NCBI GenBank assembly: GCA_002381695.1
Contig: DFXM01000032.1
Span: 1-19,546 of the forward strand
Length of the DNA stretch: 19,546 nucleotides
Direction of reading: 5' to 3'
DNA from: Clostridium sp. UBA4108
GTDB taxonomy: Bacteria > Bacillota > Clostridia > Clostridiales > Clostridiaceae
Position numbers and translations under genes: made by a program. Positions 1 to 7,207 of this stretch are shown here, in pieces; the first letter of the stretch is position 1; every line of letters begins with the position of its first letter. The notes under the pieces were generated by a model. The model made no database searches and was not told the DNA's origin. It saw nothing but the letters and a program-made list of their open reading frames with translations.

Positions 1-38
1 TCTTAGTAAATCAAGGTTTCGAAACGGTTGAACAGTAA
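1..38 (+). CDS. Possible C-terminal tail of a protein entering from the left
   Basis: One plus-strand frame is open from the window edge to a TAA at 36-38 and reads LVNQGFETVEQ. The codons look ordinary, and a GF-E-x-V ending is common in acetyltransferases, but eleven residues cannot identify a family. No gene on the other strand competes for this stretch. Bases 39-120 are AT-rich and show no clear terminator for either this frame or the minus-strand operon that ends at 121. It could equally be a chance open frame. Confidence 0.25.
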   Translation, partial: LVNQGFETVEQ

Positions 39-120
39 TAATATGAAGTTCTAATTAATCTAATTTTATATTCAAGCCTATTTGTATAATGTAGAAACTT
101 AATTACAACTTATATATGTA

Positions 121-681
121 TTAAACGTATTTTTTAATATCTTCAATAGTACTATCATAATTTATATTTGAAAATTCAGTCATATCTAATTTTATTTCTA
201 TATCTTCTGGTAAAAGTCCTTCTATATCTCCATTGACTATAAATTTTCTGTATTCTTCAAAACTTACATTCTCTCCGCCATGACCAGGATGTCTTTCTCC
301 TGTTTCAATTCGTTTCTTATATCTTTCAAATAAAATTCTTTCCTCAGCAATACAATTTATTATATAAACTTTAAACTGGTACTTTTCTCTAAGCTTAGCT
401 ATAAAATTTGATAATGATTTAGGATTAAAATTACTTTCTATAACAAAGGTGTTATTACCTTGAAGTAGTCTTTCAACTAGTGAAAATAATATTTCATAGG
501 TAGCTTGACCAAGTTTCATTGACCATTCTCTATCACTGTAGCCTAACACATCAAATAATATTTCTTTAATACTATCTCTCTCAACGCAGGTTATATTAAG
601 TTTATTTTTTATTCTATCACATAAGACTGTTTTACCAACTCCTGAAGGACCTGTTATAATAATCATTGTATTTTTATCCAT
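121..681 (-). CDS. P-loop kinase-like ATP-binding protein (AAA_33 type)
   Basis: A soluble nucleotide-binding protein of about 186 residues. The Walker A motif GPSGVGKT lies near the N terminus. The stretch NNTFVIESNF is in the usual place of the second core strand, and the basic ERHPGH segment resembles the lid of AAA_33 small-molecule or polynucleotide kinases. The substrate cannot be read from the sequence. The frame is open to an ATG at 702, but that codon has no ribosome binding site. The ATG at 681 has AAGGA ten bases upstream and begins MDKNTMIIITG, so I prefer it. It is the last gene of the five-gene minus-strand operon, 47 bases after the methyltransferase stop. Chloramphenicol-phosphotransferase-like or zeta-toxin-like activity would be possible alternatives, but nothing specific supports them. 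Confidence 0.8.
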   Translation of the reverse strand: MDKNTMIIITGPSGVGKTVLCDRIKNKLNITCVERDSIKEILFDVLGYSDREWSMKLGQATYEILFSLVERLLQGNNTFVIESNFNPKSLSNFIAKLREKYQFKVYIINCIAEERILFERYKKRIETGERHPGHGGENVSFEEYRKFIVNGDIEGLLPEDIEIKLDMTEFSNINYDSTIEDIKKYV

Positions 682-728
682 CTTAATTAATTCCTTCCAC
701 ATTTTATAATATTATTCTTGGAAGTGTA

Positions 729-1484
729 TTAAACTTTTCTAACTTTAATGACAAAAGAAGATGGTACCATGGAAGCTTTGTATGAGTTATAATAACTTCC
801 TTCATAGATTTCTTTTCCACTAGCAAATTTTTCTGACAAATCTCCTTCAACTAGTCTTTCAAGCCTAAATCCTACCTTAATTAATTCATTTATTAAGGTA
901 CTCATCCTTATCCTATTCCTATAAACTGGCTCTCCTCTAAGAGACTCTATATATTCTGCACCCTCATTAAAATATGATTTCTCAATTGTAAGTGATTTTT
1001 TATCTTCTCCTAAACAAGTGTACATAGGATGATCCCAACTAAAAATAAATATTCCATCCTCCTTCAAATAAGAATATATAAGTTCTAAAGTTCTCTTGAG
1101 ATCTGTTGTCCACCCAATGGCATAAATTGAATATACTATATCAAAGTAATTCTTAGGTAATTCAATATCATTTTCCATAGGTGCACAGAAAAATTTAGCA
1201 TTTATATTCTCTTTCTTAAGATACTCTGCGGCTGCTTTAACCTGAGTTGAGGATAAATCCACACCCCATAACTCTTCTGCGCCTTTATTTGCCATATATC
1301 TTAAAGAATGTCCACTGCCACATCCAATATCTAAAACTTTTTTCCCCTTTATATCATCAAATAATTTAAGCTCAGCTTCAGTAGCTATTAAGGGGCCATA
1401 CTCAGGTAATGCAGTTTTTCCAAAATAATTATCTGCAATCTTATCCCAACTTTTCTTATTTAAATCTAATATATTTTTATTCAT
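729..1484 (-). CDS. Class I SAM-dependent methyltransferase
   Basis: A cytosolic Rossmann-fold methyltransferase of about 251 residues. Motif I is VLDIGCGSG, followed by an acidic ribose-binding residue in ELWGVDLS, then PMENDIELP and FDIVYSIYAIGW in the positions of motifs II to IV. The C-terminal part (WDHP, RNRIRMSTL, GFRLERLVEGDL) resembles the Methyltransf_11/25 small-molecule enzymes. The acceptor is unknown. The frame opens at an ATG at 1502, but GAGGA sits 11 bases before the in-frame ATG at 1484 (MNKNILDLNKKSWD), which also matches how this family usually begins. It lies between the YqeK-like and kinase-like genes, all on the minus strand with short gaps, so it is probably co-transcribed with them. 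Confidence 0.88.
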   Translation of the reverse strand: MNKNILDLNKKSWDKIADNYFGKTALPEYGPLIATEAELKLFDDIKGKKVLDIGCGSGHSLRYMANKGAEELWGVDLSSTQVKAAAEYLKKENINAKFFCAPMENDIELPKNYFDIVYSIYAIGWTTDLKRTLELIYSYLKEDGIFIFSWDHPMYTCLGEDKKSLTIEKSYFNEGAEYIESLRGEPVYRNRIRMSTLINELIKVGFRLERLVEGDLSEKFASGKEIYEGSYYNSYKASMVPSSFVIKVRKV

Positions 1485-1551
1485 AAGTCTACCCATCCTC
1501 ATTGCTTTTGCATTTTCATAGAATTCAAGTATTTATTTCACTAGCATTTCA

Positions 1552-2172
1552 TCAAGCATCAAGTCGTAACTTAAGCTCATCATAAGCCTCTTGTAGCCAC
1601 GGATGAATCACCTTTAGATTTTCTTTATCATTAATAAGCTGTCTTATGTATGCATAGGCTCCATGTTCTAAGGAAACATTAAGGCCCTTCTGTAGTTCTT
1701 CTATATACGGAGGCATACCTTTTTGATCCCATTGAATTTTATCCGCAACAAATAATATTAAATCTAGCTTTGAAGGATTTTTCTTTAAAGTAGTATGACA
1801 CTCAATTGCACTTAATATTTTTTCGTCCTCTACCTTAAATATTTCATTAGCCATAACCTTGGAAACTTTTTGGTGTAATATCAAAGGAAATTTTTCCTCT
1901 TCTTCTAAAATTTCTACTCCTAAAGCCTTTGAAAGCTCTACTTTCTTACTATTTGGATATATAGCACTTATGTCATGTAGCAATCCAGCTATTTCTGCCA
2001 TTTTTTCATTATATTTAAATCTTTTAGCTAACTTTTTACACTCCTCTGCTACCCGTTTTGAGTGCTCAGCTACAACTTTGCAGTTATATGACATCAGTAA
2101 ATCGTAACTATCCTCACATAAATCATTTGAAAAATTAAAGTCTTTAAGGCTTTCTTTAAAAATACTATTCAT
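1552..2172 (-). CDS. YqeK-like HD-domain hydrolase (possible symmetrical Ap4A hydrolase)
   Basis: A 206-residue HD-superfamily metal-dependent phosphohydrolase. The metal-ligand pattern is clear: His37 in EHSKRVAEE, His66-Asp67 in GLLHDISA, His100 in LILHQKVS, His126 in IECHTT and Asp144 in FVADKI. The order and spacing match YqeK proteins, which cleave diadenosine tetraphosphate symmetrically to ADP. The usual HT(S/T)G is HTTL here, and the C terminus diverges, so the substrate may differ. AAGGAG lies 17 bases upstream of the ATG, which is rather far. An in-frame TAA just upstream leaves no better ATG, GTG or TTG, so this start is kept. It sits between a GNAT gene and a methyltransferase gene with gaps of under 70 bases. 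It is away from the nadD gene that often accompanies yqeK. Confidence 0.82.
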   Translation of the reverse strand: MNSIFKESLKDFNFSNDLCEDSYDLLMSYNCKVVAEHSKRVAEECKKLAKRFKYNEKMAEIAGLLHDISAIYPNSKKVELSKALGVEILEEEEKFPLILHQKVSKVMANEIFKVEDEKILSAIECHTTLKKNPSKLDLILFVADKIQWDQKGMPPYIEELQKGLNVSLEHGAYAYIRQLINDKENLKVIHPWLQEAYDELKLRLDA

Positions 2173-2215
2173 ATATCCAATTATTATATCTCCTTAAATC
2201 TAAGTTATAATTACT

Positions 2216-3022
2216 TCAAATAGCCATTTCCATATCAATTTCTCCATGAGCATCCTTTGATTTATATCCAAACTTCTCATATAATCCTATTGCATTATAG
2301 TTTTCCTTGTCTGTAGCTAGAAAACTTCTCTTAGCTCTACTTTCTTTTCCATAGCACATAACTTTATTTATTAATGCTCTGCCTATTCCTTGTGAATGAT
2401 AATTTGGATTTACAGCTAATTCTCTAAGCCATAAAACTGTACCTCTCTCACTTTCAAAGCCATAAAAATCAATAAATGCAACTCCTATTATCTCTTCATT
2501 AACTAGGGCAACAAAAATCTTAGAATTTTCTCTTTCGTTCCACTCTTTAACAAAATCCACTGATTCCCCTTTAAAACCTCTAGAATATCCAGCGCAAGAT
2601 TTTGTTATAGTTGATGCTTTCTCATATTCACTATTTTTTATTTCTCTAATTGTAAAATTACACCTATCTTCTATTTTTACTGTAGTTAAATCGTCATTCC
2701 AAAAATCTATATATTCACATATTACTTTAAAGCCTAACTTCTCTACAGCTTGTACAAAATCATAAGGTACGAATCCTATATTTATACTTTTCCCTTTAAT
2801 ATTGTTATCTTTGATATGTTCAACAGTTTCTTTTATTCCTTCTAAATAACCTTCTAGGGTATTACATGCCCAATATATTCTTATCTTATCCTCTAAAATA
2901 ACATAGAGAAATATAGTTTCTCCATTTTCTACACACAAACTTCCATTTATTATATCCTCTTCGTCCACATATGCTAAGGAAGTGTATTTATACTTTTTTG
3001 CACTCTCAATAATTCTCTTCAT
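2216..3022 (-). CDS. GNAT-family N-acetyltransferase
   Basis: A 268-residue protein with the GNAT fold in its C-terminal half, from about residue 124. The acetyl-CoA pyrophosphate-binding motif A is NYHSQGIGRALI (Q-x-x-G-x-G), preceded by LWLRELAVNP and followed by NAIGLYEKFGYKSK, the standard strand 5/helix 4 ending. The N-terminal 120 residues look like a second, degenerate GNAT-like half that lacks the binding loop. The frame opens at a TTG (3025), but the adjacent ATG at 3022 has GGGGGA seven bases upstream and is the better start. It begins 12 bases after the HAD gene stop, which implies co-transcription. The acceptor amine is unknown. Confidence 0.88.
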   Translation of the reverse strand: MKRIIESAKKYKYTSLAYVDEEDIINGSLCVENGETIFLYVILEDKIRIYWACNTLEGYLEGIKETVEHIKDNNIKGKSINIGFVPYDFVQAVEKLGFKVICEYIDFWNDDLTTVKIEDRCNFTIREIKNSEYEKASTITKSCAGYSRGFKGESVDFVKEWNERENSKIFVALVNEEIIGVAFIDFYGFESERGTVLWLRELAVNPNYHSQGIGRALINKVMCYGKESRAKRSFLATDKENYNAIGLYEKFGYKSKDAHGEIDMEMAI

Positions 3023-3034
3023 CAAAGTTTCCCC

Positions 3035-3730
3035 CTAATTAATAATGTCTTTTAATCCTCTTAAATCTTTTGAATAATATCTTACTGTACTGTCTTTATT
3101 ACTTCTTACAAGTATACCCTTTATTCCCATACTTTCAGCTCCTCTTACATCAGCCTCAAGGTTATCCCCTATCATCCATACATTTTTAGGATATTGTGCA
3201 TTTTTCAAAGCATATTCATATATTTTAGGATTAGGTTTTTCATAACCCACATTTCCAGAGGATATACAAAGATCTATATAACCTGATAGCCCCAATCCCT
3301 TAACTATATCTGCAAGCTCTGGAATATGGTTTGATAATATAATATTAGTAAAGCCAATATTCTTAAAATGTGAAAGCATCTCTATGGTATCTTCATATAA
3401 AGTAAAGTTGTTAGGATTTATAAGCTCTTTCTTAACTTTCTTACTAAGATATAATGAATCTTTTTCACTTATATTAAGAGATTCATATGCTTTTTTGAAT
3501 ATGGCTTCTGCATTTTTCCACCAATTATCTTCACCAATTAAATGTTTGTAATCTTTTTCTGGTTTTTGCCAAGGGAATCCAATTAAAGACTTATTTTTAA
3601 AATCATCTATTTTAATATTAGCATTAGGTTCATACTCAACTAATACTTTGTATAGAGCCTTGCTGATCATCCAATCATTATAAGCTAATGTACCTTGAAA
3701 ATCCCAAAATAATACCTTATTCATATACAT
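3035..3730 (-). CDS. HAD-superfamily hydrolase with altered motif I
   Basis: A 231-residue HAD-like protein and the first gene of the minus-strand operon. Motif I is FWDFQGTLA: the nucleophile Asp10 is present, but the second aspartate, the general acid of phosphatases, is Gln12. Motif II is ILSNH (Ser133), motif III has Lys165 in YEKPNPKIY, and motif IV is MIGDNLEADVRGA (Asp189). About 100 residues between motifs I and II form a helical C1 cap. Aspartate loss at this position is known in dehalogenase and phosphonatase branches of the family, so it may not be a normal phosphatase. AAGGAG six bases before the ATG fixes the start. An extended -10 promoter lies about 45 bases upstream. Confidence 0.87.
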   Translation of the reverse strand: MYMNKVLFWDFQGTLAYNDWMISKALYKVLVEYEPNANIKIDDFKNKSLIGFPWQKPEKDYKHLIGEDNWWKNAEAIFKKAYESLNISEKDSLYLSKKVKKELINPNNFTLYEDTIEMLSHFKNIGFTNIILSNHIPELADIVKGLGLSGYIDLCISSGNVGYEKPNPKIYEYALKNAQYPKNVWMIGDNLEADVRGAESMGIKGILVRSNKDSTVRYYSKDLRGLKDIIN

Positions 3731-3774
3731 TTACATCTCCTTAAGATGTTCTTTCCATCAATAATATTTAGTAT

Positions 3775-3783
3775 ATTATATCA
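3775..3783 (-). promoter_or_regulatory. Extended -10 promoter for the five-gene operon
   Basis: Read on the minus strand the site is TGATATAAT, a perfect extended -10 (TG-n-TATAAT). It lies about 45 bases before the HAD start codon, leaving a short leader that carries AAGGAG. There is no good -35 hexamer at 16-18 bases, as is common for extended -10 promoters. No other promoter is evident inside the operon. Confidence 0.6.
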
Positions 3784-3873
3784 TTTTATTGCAAAATATT
3801 ACATTATCTAATTATCATTGATAGTAGCAAAAATTTTTATTTTTGGATTTGTTTTAAATGGTCATTGATTTTA

Positions 3874-3912
3874 GAACTACATATTATTGCGAAACAAATC
3901 ATTTGCAGAAAG
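3874..3912. repeat. Degenerate solo copy of the hairpin-array head
   Basis: Bases 3874-3902 match 19518-19546 at 27 of 29 positions. They are followed by CATTTGCAGAAAG, a worn version of the hairpin-plus-AGAGAAG module seen in the two arrays. The core CAAATCATTTG can form a small hairpin. No further modules follow, so this looks like a decayed or solo copy. It lies in the 231-base gap between the LysR stop and the HAD operon. The rest of that gap holds the HAD promoter and, at 3926-3946, AGCTAT/ATAGCT arms nine bases apart that could form a weak hairpin after the LysR gene, without a T-tract. Confidence 0.6.
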
Positions 3913-3961
3913 ATTAGATTTACTTAGCTATAATTTTAAAATAGCTCTATACCAACAGAAA

Positions 3962-4864
3962 TTAATTTTCATTGTCATAGAGCTTACTTTTAGCAAAATT
4001 ATAAAACTCCATAGCCTTAGAATAGTGCAGTGTATCCTTATTCGTAATAAAATTAAATTCTCTAGTCAAGCTAAAATCTTTAATAGGTACTTCTATAAGT
4101 AATCCTTCCTGCAATTCCTTTAATGCACAAGCTTTATATAAAAATGTTATACCTATATTTTCTTTTACCATTTGCTTAATAACATTCATGTTAGCTACTT
4201 CATAAATTTTATTGAAACTTCTAATAGATAGGTTTTTTTCTTCTAGTGCTCTTTCTAAAACTCTTCTTGTACCTGATCCCTCTTCTCTTAAAATTAATGG
4301 ATATGCTTTTAAATCCTCTATTTCTATATATTTTCTCTCTTTTAATTTGTTTGAAGGAGACATAACAGCTATAAAAGGCTCATTTAATAATATTGATGAA
4401 TTAAAGTCCTCCTTATTAAATAGCCCCTCAACGAAACCAAAGTCAAGTGTTCCTTTTCCTATCATAGAGAGTATAGCCTCTGTATTATCCACCGTAAGAG
4501 ATATTTTATGATCAGGTTTCTCTTTAATATATTTCGTAACAATATCTCCTAGTATAAATTCTCCAATAGTTAGTGTGGCACCAAACTTTAGATATACTTC
4601 TTTCTTCTTAACCTCCTCAAGATTCTGAACCATTTGTTTTTCAAGGGCAGCTATTTTCTTAGCATATTCTAGAAACACTTCTCCTTCTTCTGTAAGAATT
4701 AATTTTCTATTGCTATAAGAAAAAAATTTTTTATTATAAAAACTCTCCAAATATTGAATCTGTTTTGTAATAGCTGGTTGTGTCAAATTTAATACTTCAG
4801 CTGTTTTTGTATAGCTCCTAGTTTCACATAGATTTATAAAAGCTTCGATTCTTAAATCCATCAT
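3962..4864 (-). CDS. LysR-family transcriptional regulator
   Basis: A 300-residue LysR-type regulator of typical length. The N-terminal winged helix includes the classic helix-turn-helix SYTKTAEVLNLTQPAITKQIQYLE and the wing RKLILTEEGEVFLEYA. A linker helix follows, then the periplasmic-binding-protein-like effector domain from about residue 90, with the typical LILREEGSGTRRVLE and NIGITFLYKACALKEL segments. It is divergent from the YeiH-family transporter at 5141, the arrangement of yeiE-yeiH pairs, so it probably controls that gene in response to a small anion or sulfur compound. That role is inference from context. GAGG lies eight bases before the first of two adjacent ATG codons. A palindrome at 4900-4917 in its own promoter region suggests autoregulation. 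Confidence 0.92.
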   Translation of the reverse strand: MMDLRIEAFINLCETRSYTKTAEVLNLTQPAITKQIQYLESFYNKKFFSYSNRKLILTEEGEVFLEYAKKIAALEKQMVQNLEEVKKKEVYLKFGATLTIGEFILGDIVTKYIKEKPDHKISLTVDNTEAILSMIGKGTLDFGFVEGLFNKEDFNSSILLNEPFIAVMSPSNKLKERKYIEIEDLKAYPLILREEGSGTRRVLERALEEKNLSIRSFNKIYEVANMNVIKQMVKENIGITFLYKACALKELQEGLLIEVPIKDFSLTREFNFITNKDTLHYSKAMEFYNFAKSKLYDNEN

Positions 4865-4899
4865 AAATAATGCCTCATTTCTTAAATATACTATATATA

Positions 4900-4917
4900 A
4901 GTTTCAATAGTGAAACT
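4900..4917. promoter_or_regulatory. Perfect palindrome upstream of the LysR gene (candidate operator)
   Basis: AGTTTCA and TGAAACT arms of 7 bp are separated by ATAG. The site is 36-53 bases upstream of the LysR ATG, where a promoter would be, so binding here would suit negative autoregulation. There is no T-tract on either side, which argues against a terminator. Confidence 0.4.
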
Positions 4918-4942
4918 CATAATTGTAATTTATATATTTTAT

Positions 4943-4959
4943 TATAACTAAATGTTATA
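4943..4959. promoter_or_regulatory. LysR-type box between the divergent genes
   Basis: TATAAC-TAAAT-GTTATA is a 17-bp dyad that fits the general LysR T-N11-A rule and has the ATAA-N7-TTAT form known for the LysR-type regulator CcpC. It sits within the 276-base gap between the LysR gene and the YeiH-family gene. The region is AT-rich, so a chance dyad is possible. No convincing sigma-A promoter could be placed for the transporter gene. Confidence 0.4.
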
Positions 4960-5140
4960 GATATATAAATATTTATAATTTGATTTTATAGTTAACTGGA
5001 GTTAAATTATTTATATAGATGTAATATCACTGGTGATTTTAATTTAAATAATATCTTAGTTTTAGATCCTTGTTGACGATAAATCGCAATATATTAAAAC
5101 AGAACGTAAATAATTTATTTTACTATAAAAGGAGAAGGTT

Positions 5141-6157
5141 ATGGATAAATTCAAAGGTTTAGTATTATGCACTCTCATTGCCATATTAGCTGTTTTTCTT
5201 GGAAATTATGTGCCTATTTTAGGTGCTCCAATCTTAGCACTATTTATTGGTATCCTTATAAATGGAAAATTAAAAATTCAAGGAGATTATTCTTCAGGAA
5301 TAAACTTTGCTTCAAAAAAAGTATTAAGAATTGCCATAATTCTATTAGGTACTGGTCTTAGTATTGGTCAAGTAGTCAATGTAGGAAAATATTCATTGAT
5401 AGTTATGAGTTTTACTCTTGTAGCTTGCTTTGGTGGTGGATACCTATTAGGTAAAGCTTTAAAATTAGATTGGAAACTTAGTAGTATGATATCTGCTGGT
5501 ACAGGAATTTGTGGGGGGTCTGCCATAGCATCCTTATCTCCAGTTATTGAAGCAGAAGATACTGACGTAGCTTATGCAATGTCCGCAACTTTTATCTTTG
5601 ATATGTTTATGATAGTTGCCTTTCCTATTATGGGAAATCTTTTTGGAATGTCTGATTTAGGTTATGGGCTTTGGACTGGTACCGCCGTAAATGACACTTC
5701 CTCTGTAGTTGCTGCTGGTTATGCTTTTAGCCAAGCTGCTGGTGAATATGCAACTATAGTAAAACTTACAAGAACTATATCTATAATACCTGTAGTAGTA
5801 ATCTTTTCATTTATAAATCAATACCTAAAGATAAAAAAATCTTCTGTAGGTGAAAATTTAACCTTTAAGGATGCTCTAAGAAAAATTGATTTTAAAGCTA
5901 TATTTCCATGGTTTATACTTTTATTCTTAGTTGCCTCTATAATCAACAGCTTAGGTTTTATATCTCCTAGCTTTGGAATTGTTCTAGGCTCTATAAGTAA
6001 ATTCTTCATGGTTATGTCTTTAGCAGCCATTGGCTTAAAAACGGATATAAAGAAAATGAAGAAATCAGGCTTTGCACCTATGCTTCATGGTTTTCTTATC
6101 TCCCTATTAGTAGTTGTTGTATCCTTTGTAGTTCAACTATTTTTAGGACAAATATAA
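5141..6157 (+). CDS. YeiH/UPF0324-family membrane transporter (putative sulfate exporter family)
   Basis: A 338-residue polytopic membrane protein with about ten hydrophobic segments, close to the length of E. coli YeiH. Family hallmarks are visible: TGICGGSAIASLSPVIEA in the middle, GTAVNDTSSVVAAGYAFS after the next two helices, and a C-terminal SLAAIGLKTDIKKM. Databases call the family putative sulfate exporters, but the transported substrate is not established by the sequence. AAGGAG six bases upstream of the ATG fixes the start. The divergent LysR gene, with dyad sites between them, is the likely regulator. Transcription would run into the hairpin array at 6181, 23 bases after the stop, and no separate terminator is seen before it. 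Confidence 0.9.
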   Translation: MDKFKGLVLCTLIAILAVFLGNYVPILGAPILALFIGILINGKLKIQGDYSSGINFASKKVLRIAIILLGTGLSIGQVVNVGKYSLIVMSFTLVACFGGGYLLGKALKLDWKLSSMISAGTGICGGSAIASLSPVIEAEDTDVAYAMSATFIFDMFMIVAFPIMGNLFGMSDLGYGLWTGTAVNDTSSVVAAGYAFSQAAGEYATIVKLTRTISIIPVVVIFSFINQYLKIKKSSVGENLTFKDALRKIDFKAIFPWFILLFLVASIINSLGFISPSFGIVLGSISKFFMVMSLAAIGLKTDIKKMKKSGFAPMLHGFLISLLVVVVSFVVQLFLGQI

Positions 6158-6180
6158 ATAAATTGCAAAATAATTTATTT

Positions 6181-6339
6181 AGTGAAGTGCAATCTTCGAT
6201 TGCAGAGAAACGCTCACTTTGTTCGCTAGAGAAGTACGCCAGAGGCGTAGAGAAAGGCAACCATTGGTTGCCTTTCTCTGGCGAATCTATTTCCCTATGC
6301 CCTGGCACACTTCTCTGCAACCGAAGGTTGCCCTTCTCT
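6181..6339. repeat. Hairpin array A (modular palindromic repeat, inverted arms)
   Basis: A GC-richer block between convergent genes. The left arm has hairpins spaced by AGAGAA(G): GCAATC-TTC-GATTGC (6189-6203), a CGCTCACTTTGTTCGCT module, and TACGCC-AGA-GGCGTA. The centre is a 14-bp perfect stem, 6249-6262 with 6266-6279, loop ATT. The right arm carries the linker in the opposite sense (CTTCTCT) and includes GCAACC-GAA-GGTTGC (6317-6331). The left arm (6181-6261) aligns without gaps to 7208-7288 with 11 mismatches in 81. The right arm (6266-6339) aligns to 7390-7463 with 10 mismatches in 74. Open frames through it look like by-products of the repeat. Confidence 0.85.
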
Positions 6340-6347
6340 AACCACAA

Positions 6348-7166
6348 TTATTTTTCTATCCACGAAATTACATACTCAAATTCTTTATTATTAGGTAGGG
6401 ACATCTTCTTAAATTCTCCCTGTAACCCCATTTCTATAGCAGCTAAATGAAAATGACAAAGTGCTATGCCTAAATCGATTCTATGAATTTCATCCTTAGG
6501 TGATGCGTTATAAAAATTCCAATTCTTTCCATCTTCCACTATTAGCCACGGCTGCTTATTTACGGCTGATGGAGCAATTCTCACCATTTCCAAAGGCATA
6601 TAATACAATCCAACACTGTCTTTAGTTAAACTTGTTTTAAAGTCTTTCTCAAAGAAAATCTCTTCAAAAGCTTTTCTACTATGAGATTTAGATGCAAATT
6701 TAAAAAATGATTCCATAATTGATTTATTATCACTCTTATATCCCACTGGGGAAACTATAGGTAAAATTTCATTATCTTTTAATCCCATGGCCTTTGCAAA
6801 GTTTCCTTTATTAAAGGTTCCTCCTAACCAACATGTACCTAAGCCTAATGAAGTTGCATAAAGAACTAATAATTCAAATCCATATCCAAGAGCTTCTAAG
6901 TTAAACTCATCCTTTTCACAGGTTACTGCCAAAAATGACTTAGCGCCCTTAATTACACCATAGGTTCCAAGTTTAATATTATCTATGTTTTTTATATTAA
7001 TTAATTTAAATCTTATTTTTTTATTAAAAGGATTTTCTATATTTTTCATAAAGTCATTAAGTTTATTTATTATCTCTTCTGGCAATTCTTCATCCTTATA
7101 TGTTCTAACAGAATTTCTAACTGTAATAATTTCTGTAATTGGTTTATTAAAAAAATCTTTTATCAT
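6348..7166 (-). CDS. Nitroreductase-family protein (TM1586-like two-lobe type)
   Basis: A 272-residue putative FMN-dependent oxidoreductase. The N-terminal lobe begins with the family signature RNSVRTYKDEELPEE and contains GYGFELLVLYATSLGLGTCWLGG. The second lobe carries MVRIAPSAVNKQPWLIVEDG, the flavin-binding APSAxNxQPW signature, and ends with DLGIALCHFHLAAIEMGLQG. This double arrangement matches the TM1586-type nitroreductases. The frame opens at a TTG at 7196, but the ATG at 7166 has GGGAGG five bases upstream and is clearly the start. The gene is bracketed by two hairpin arrays only 8 bases (downstream) and 41 bases (upstream) away, so its promoter either overlaps array B or it is read from the kinase operon. 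Confidence 0.88.
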   Translation of the reverse strand: MIKDFFNKPITEIITVRNSVRTYKDEELPEEIINKLNDFMKNIENPFNKKIRFKLINIKNIDNIKLGTYGVIKGAKSFLAVTCEKDEFNLEALGYGFELLVLYATSLGLGTCWLGGTFNKGNFAKAMGLKDNEILPIVSPVGYKSDNKSIMESFFKFASKSHSRKAFEEIFFEKDFKTSLTKDSVGLYYMPLEMVRIAPSAVNKQPWLIVEDGKNWNFYNASPKDEIHRIDLGIALCHFHLAAIEMGLQGEFKKMSLPNNKEFEYVISWIEK

Positions 7167-7207
7167 AATATCCTCCCTTGATTTAGATAATTGCAACCTA
7201 TATTTTC

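Noticed and set aside
5070..5097. TTGTTG/TATTAA or TTGACG as the transporter promoter
   Set aside because: Neither pair combines good hexamers with a 16-18 base spacer, so no promoter was called.
6096..6450. Open frames on both strands through array A
   Set aside because: They arise from the hairpin repeats and flanking gene ends, lack ribosome binding sites, and their peptides mirror the repeat modules.
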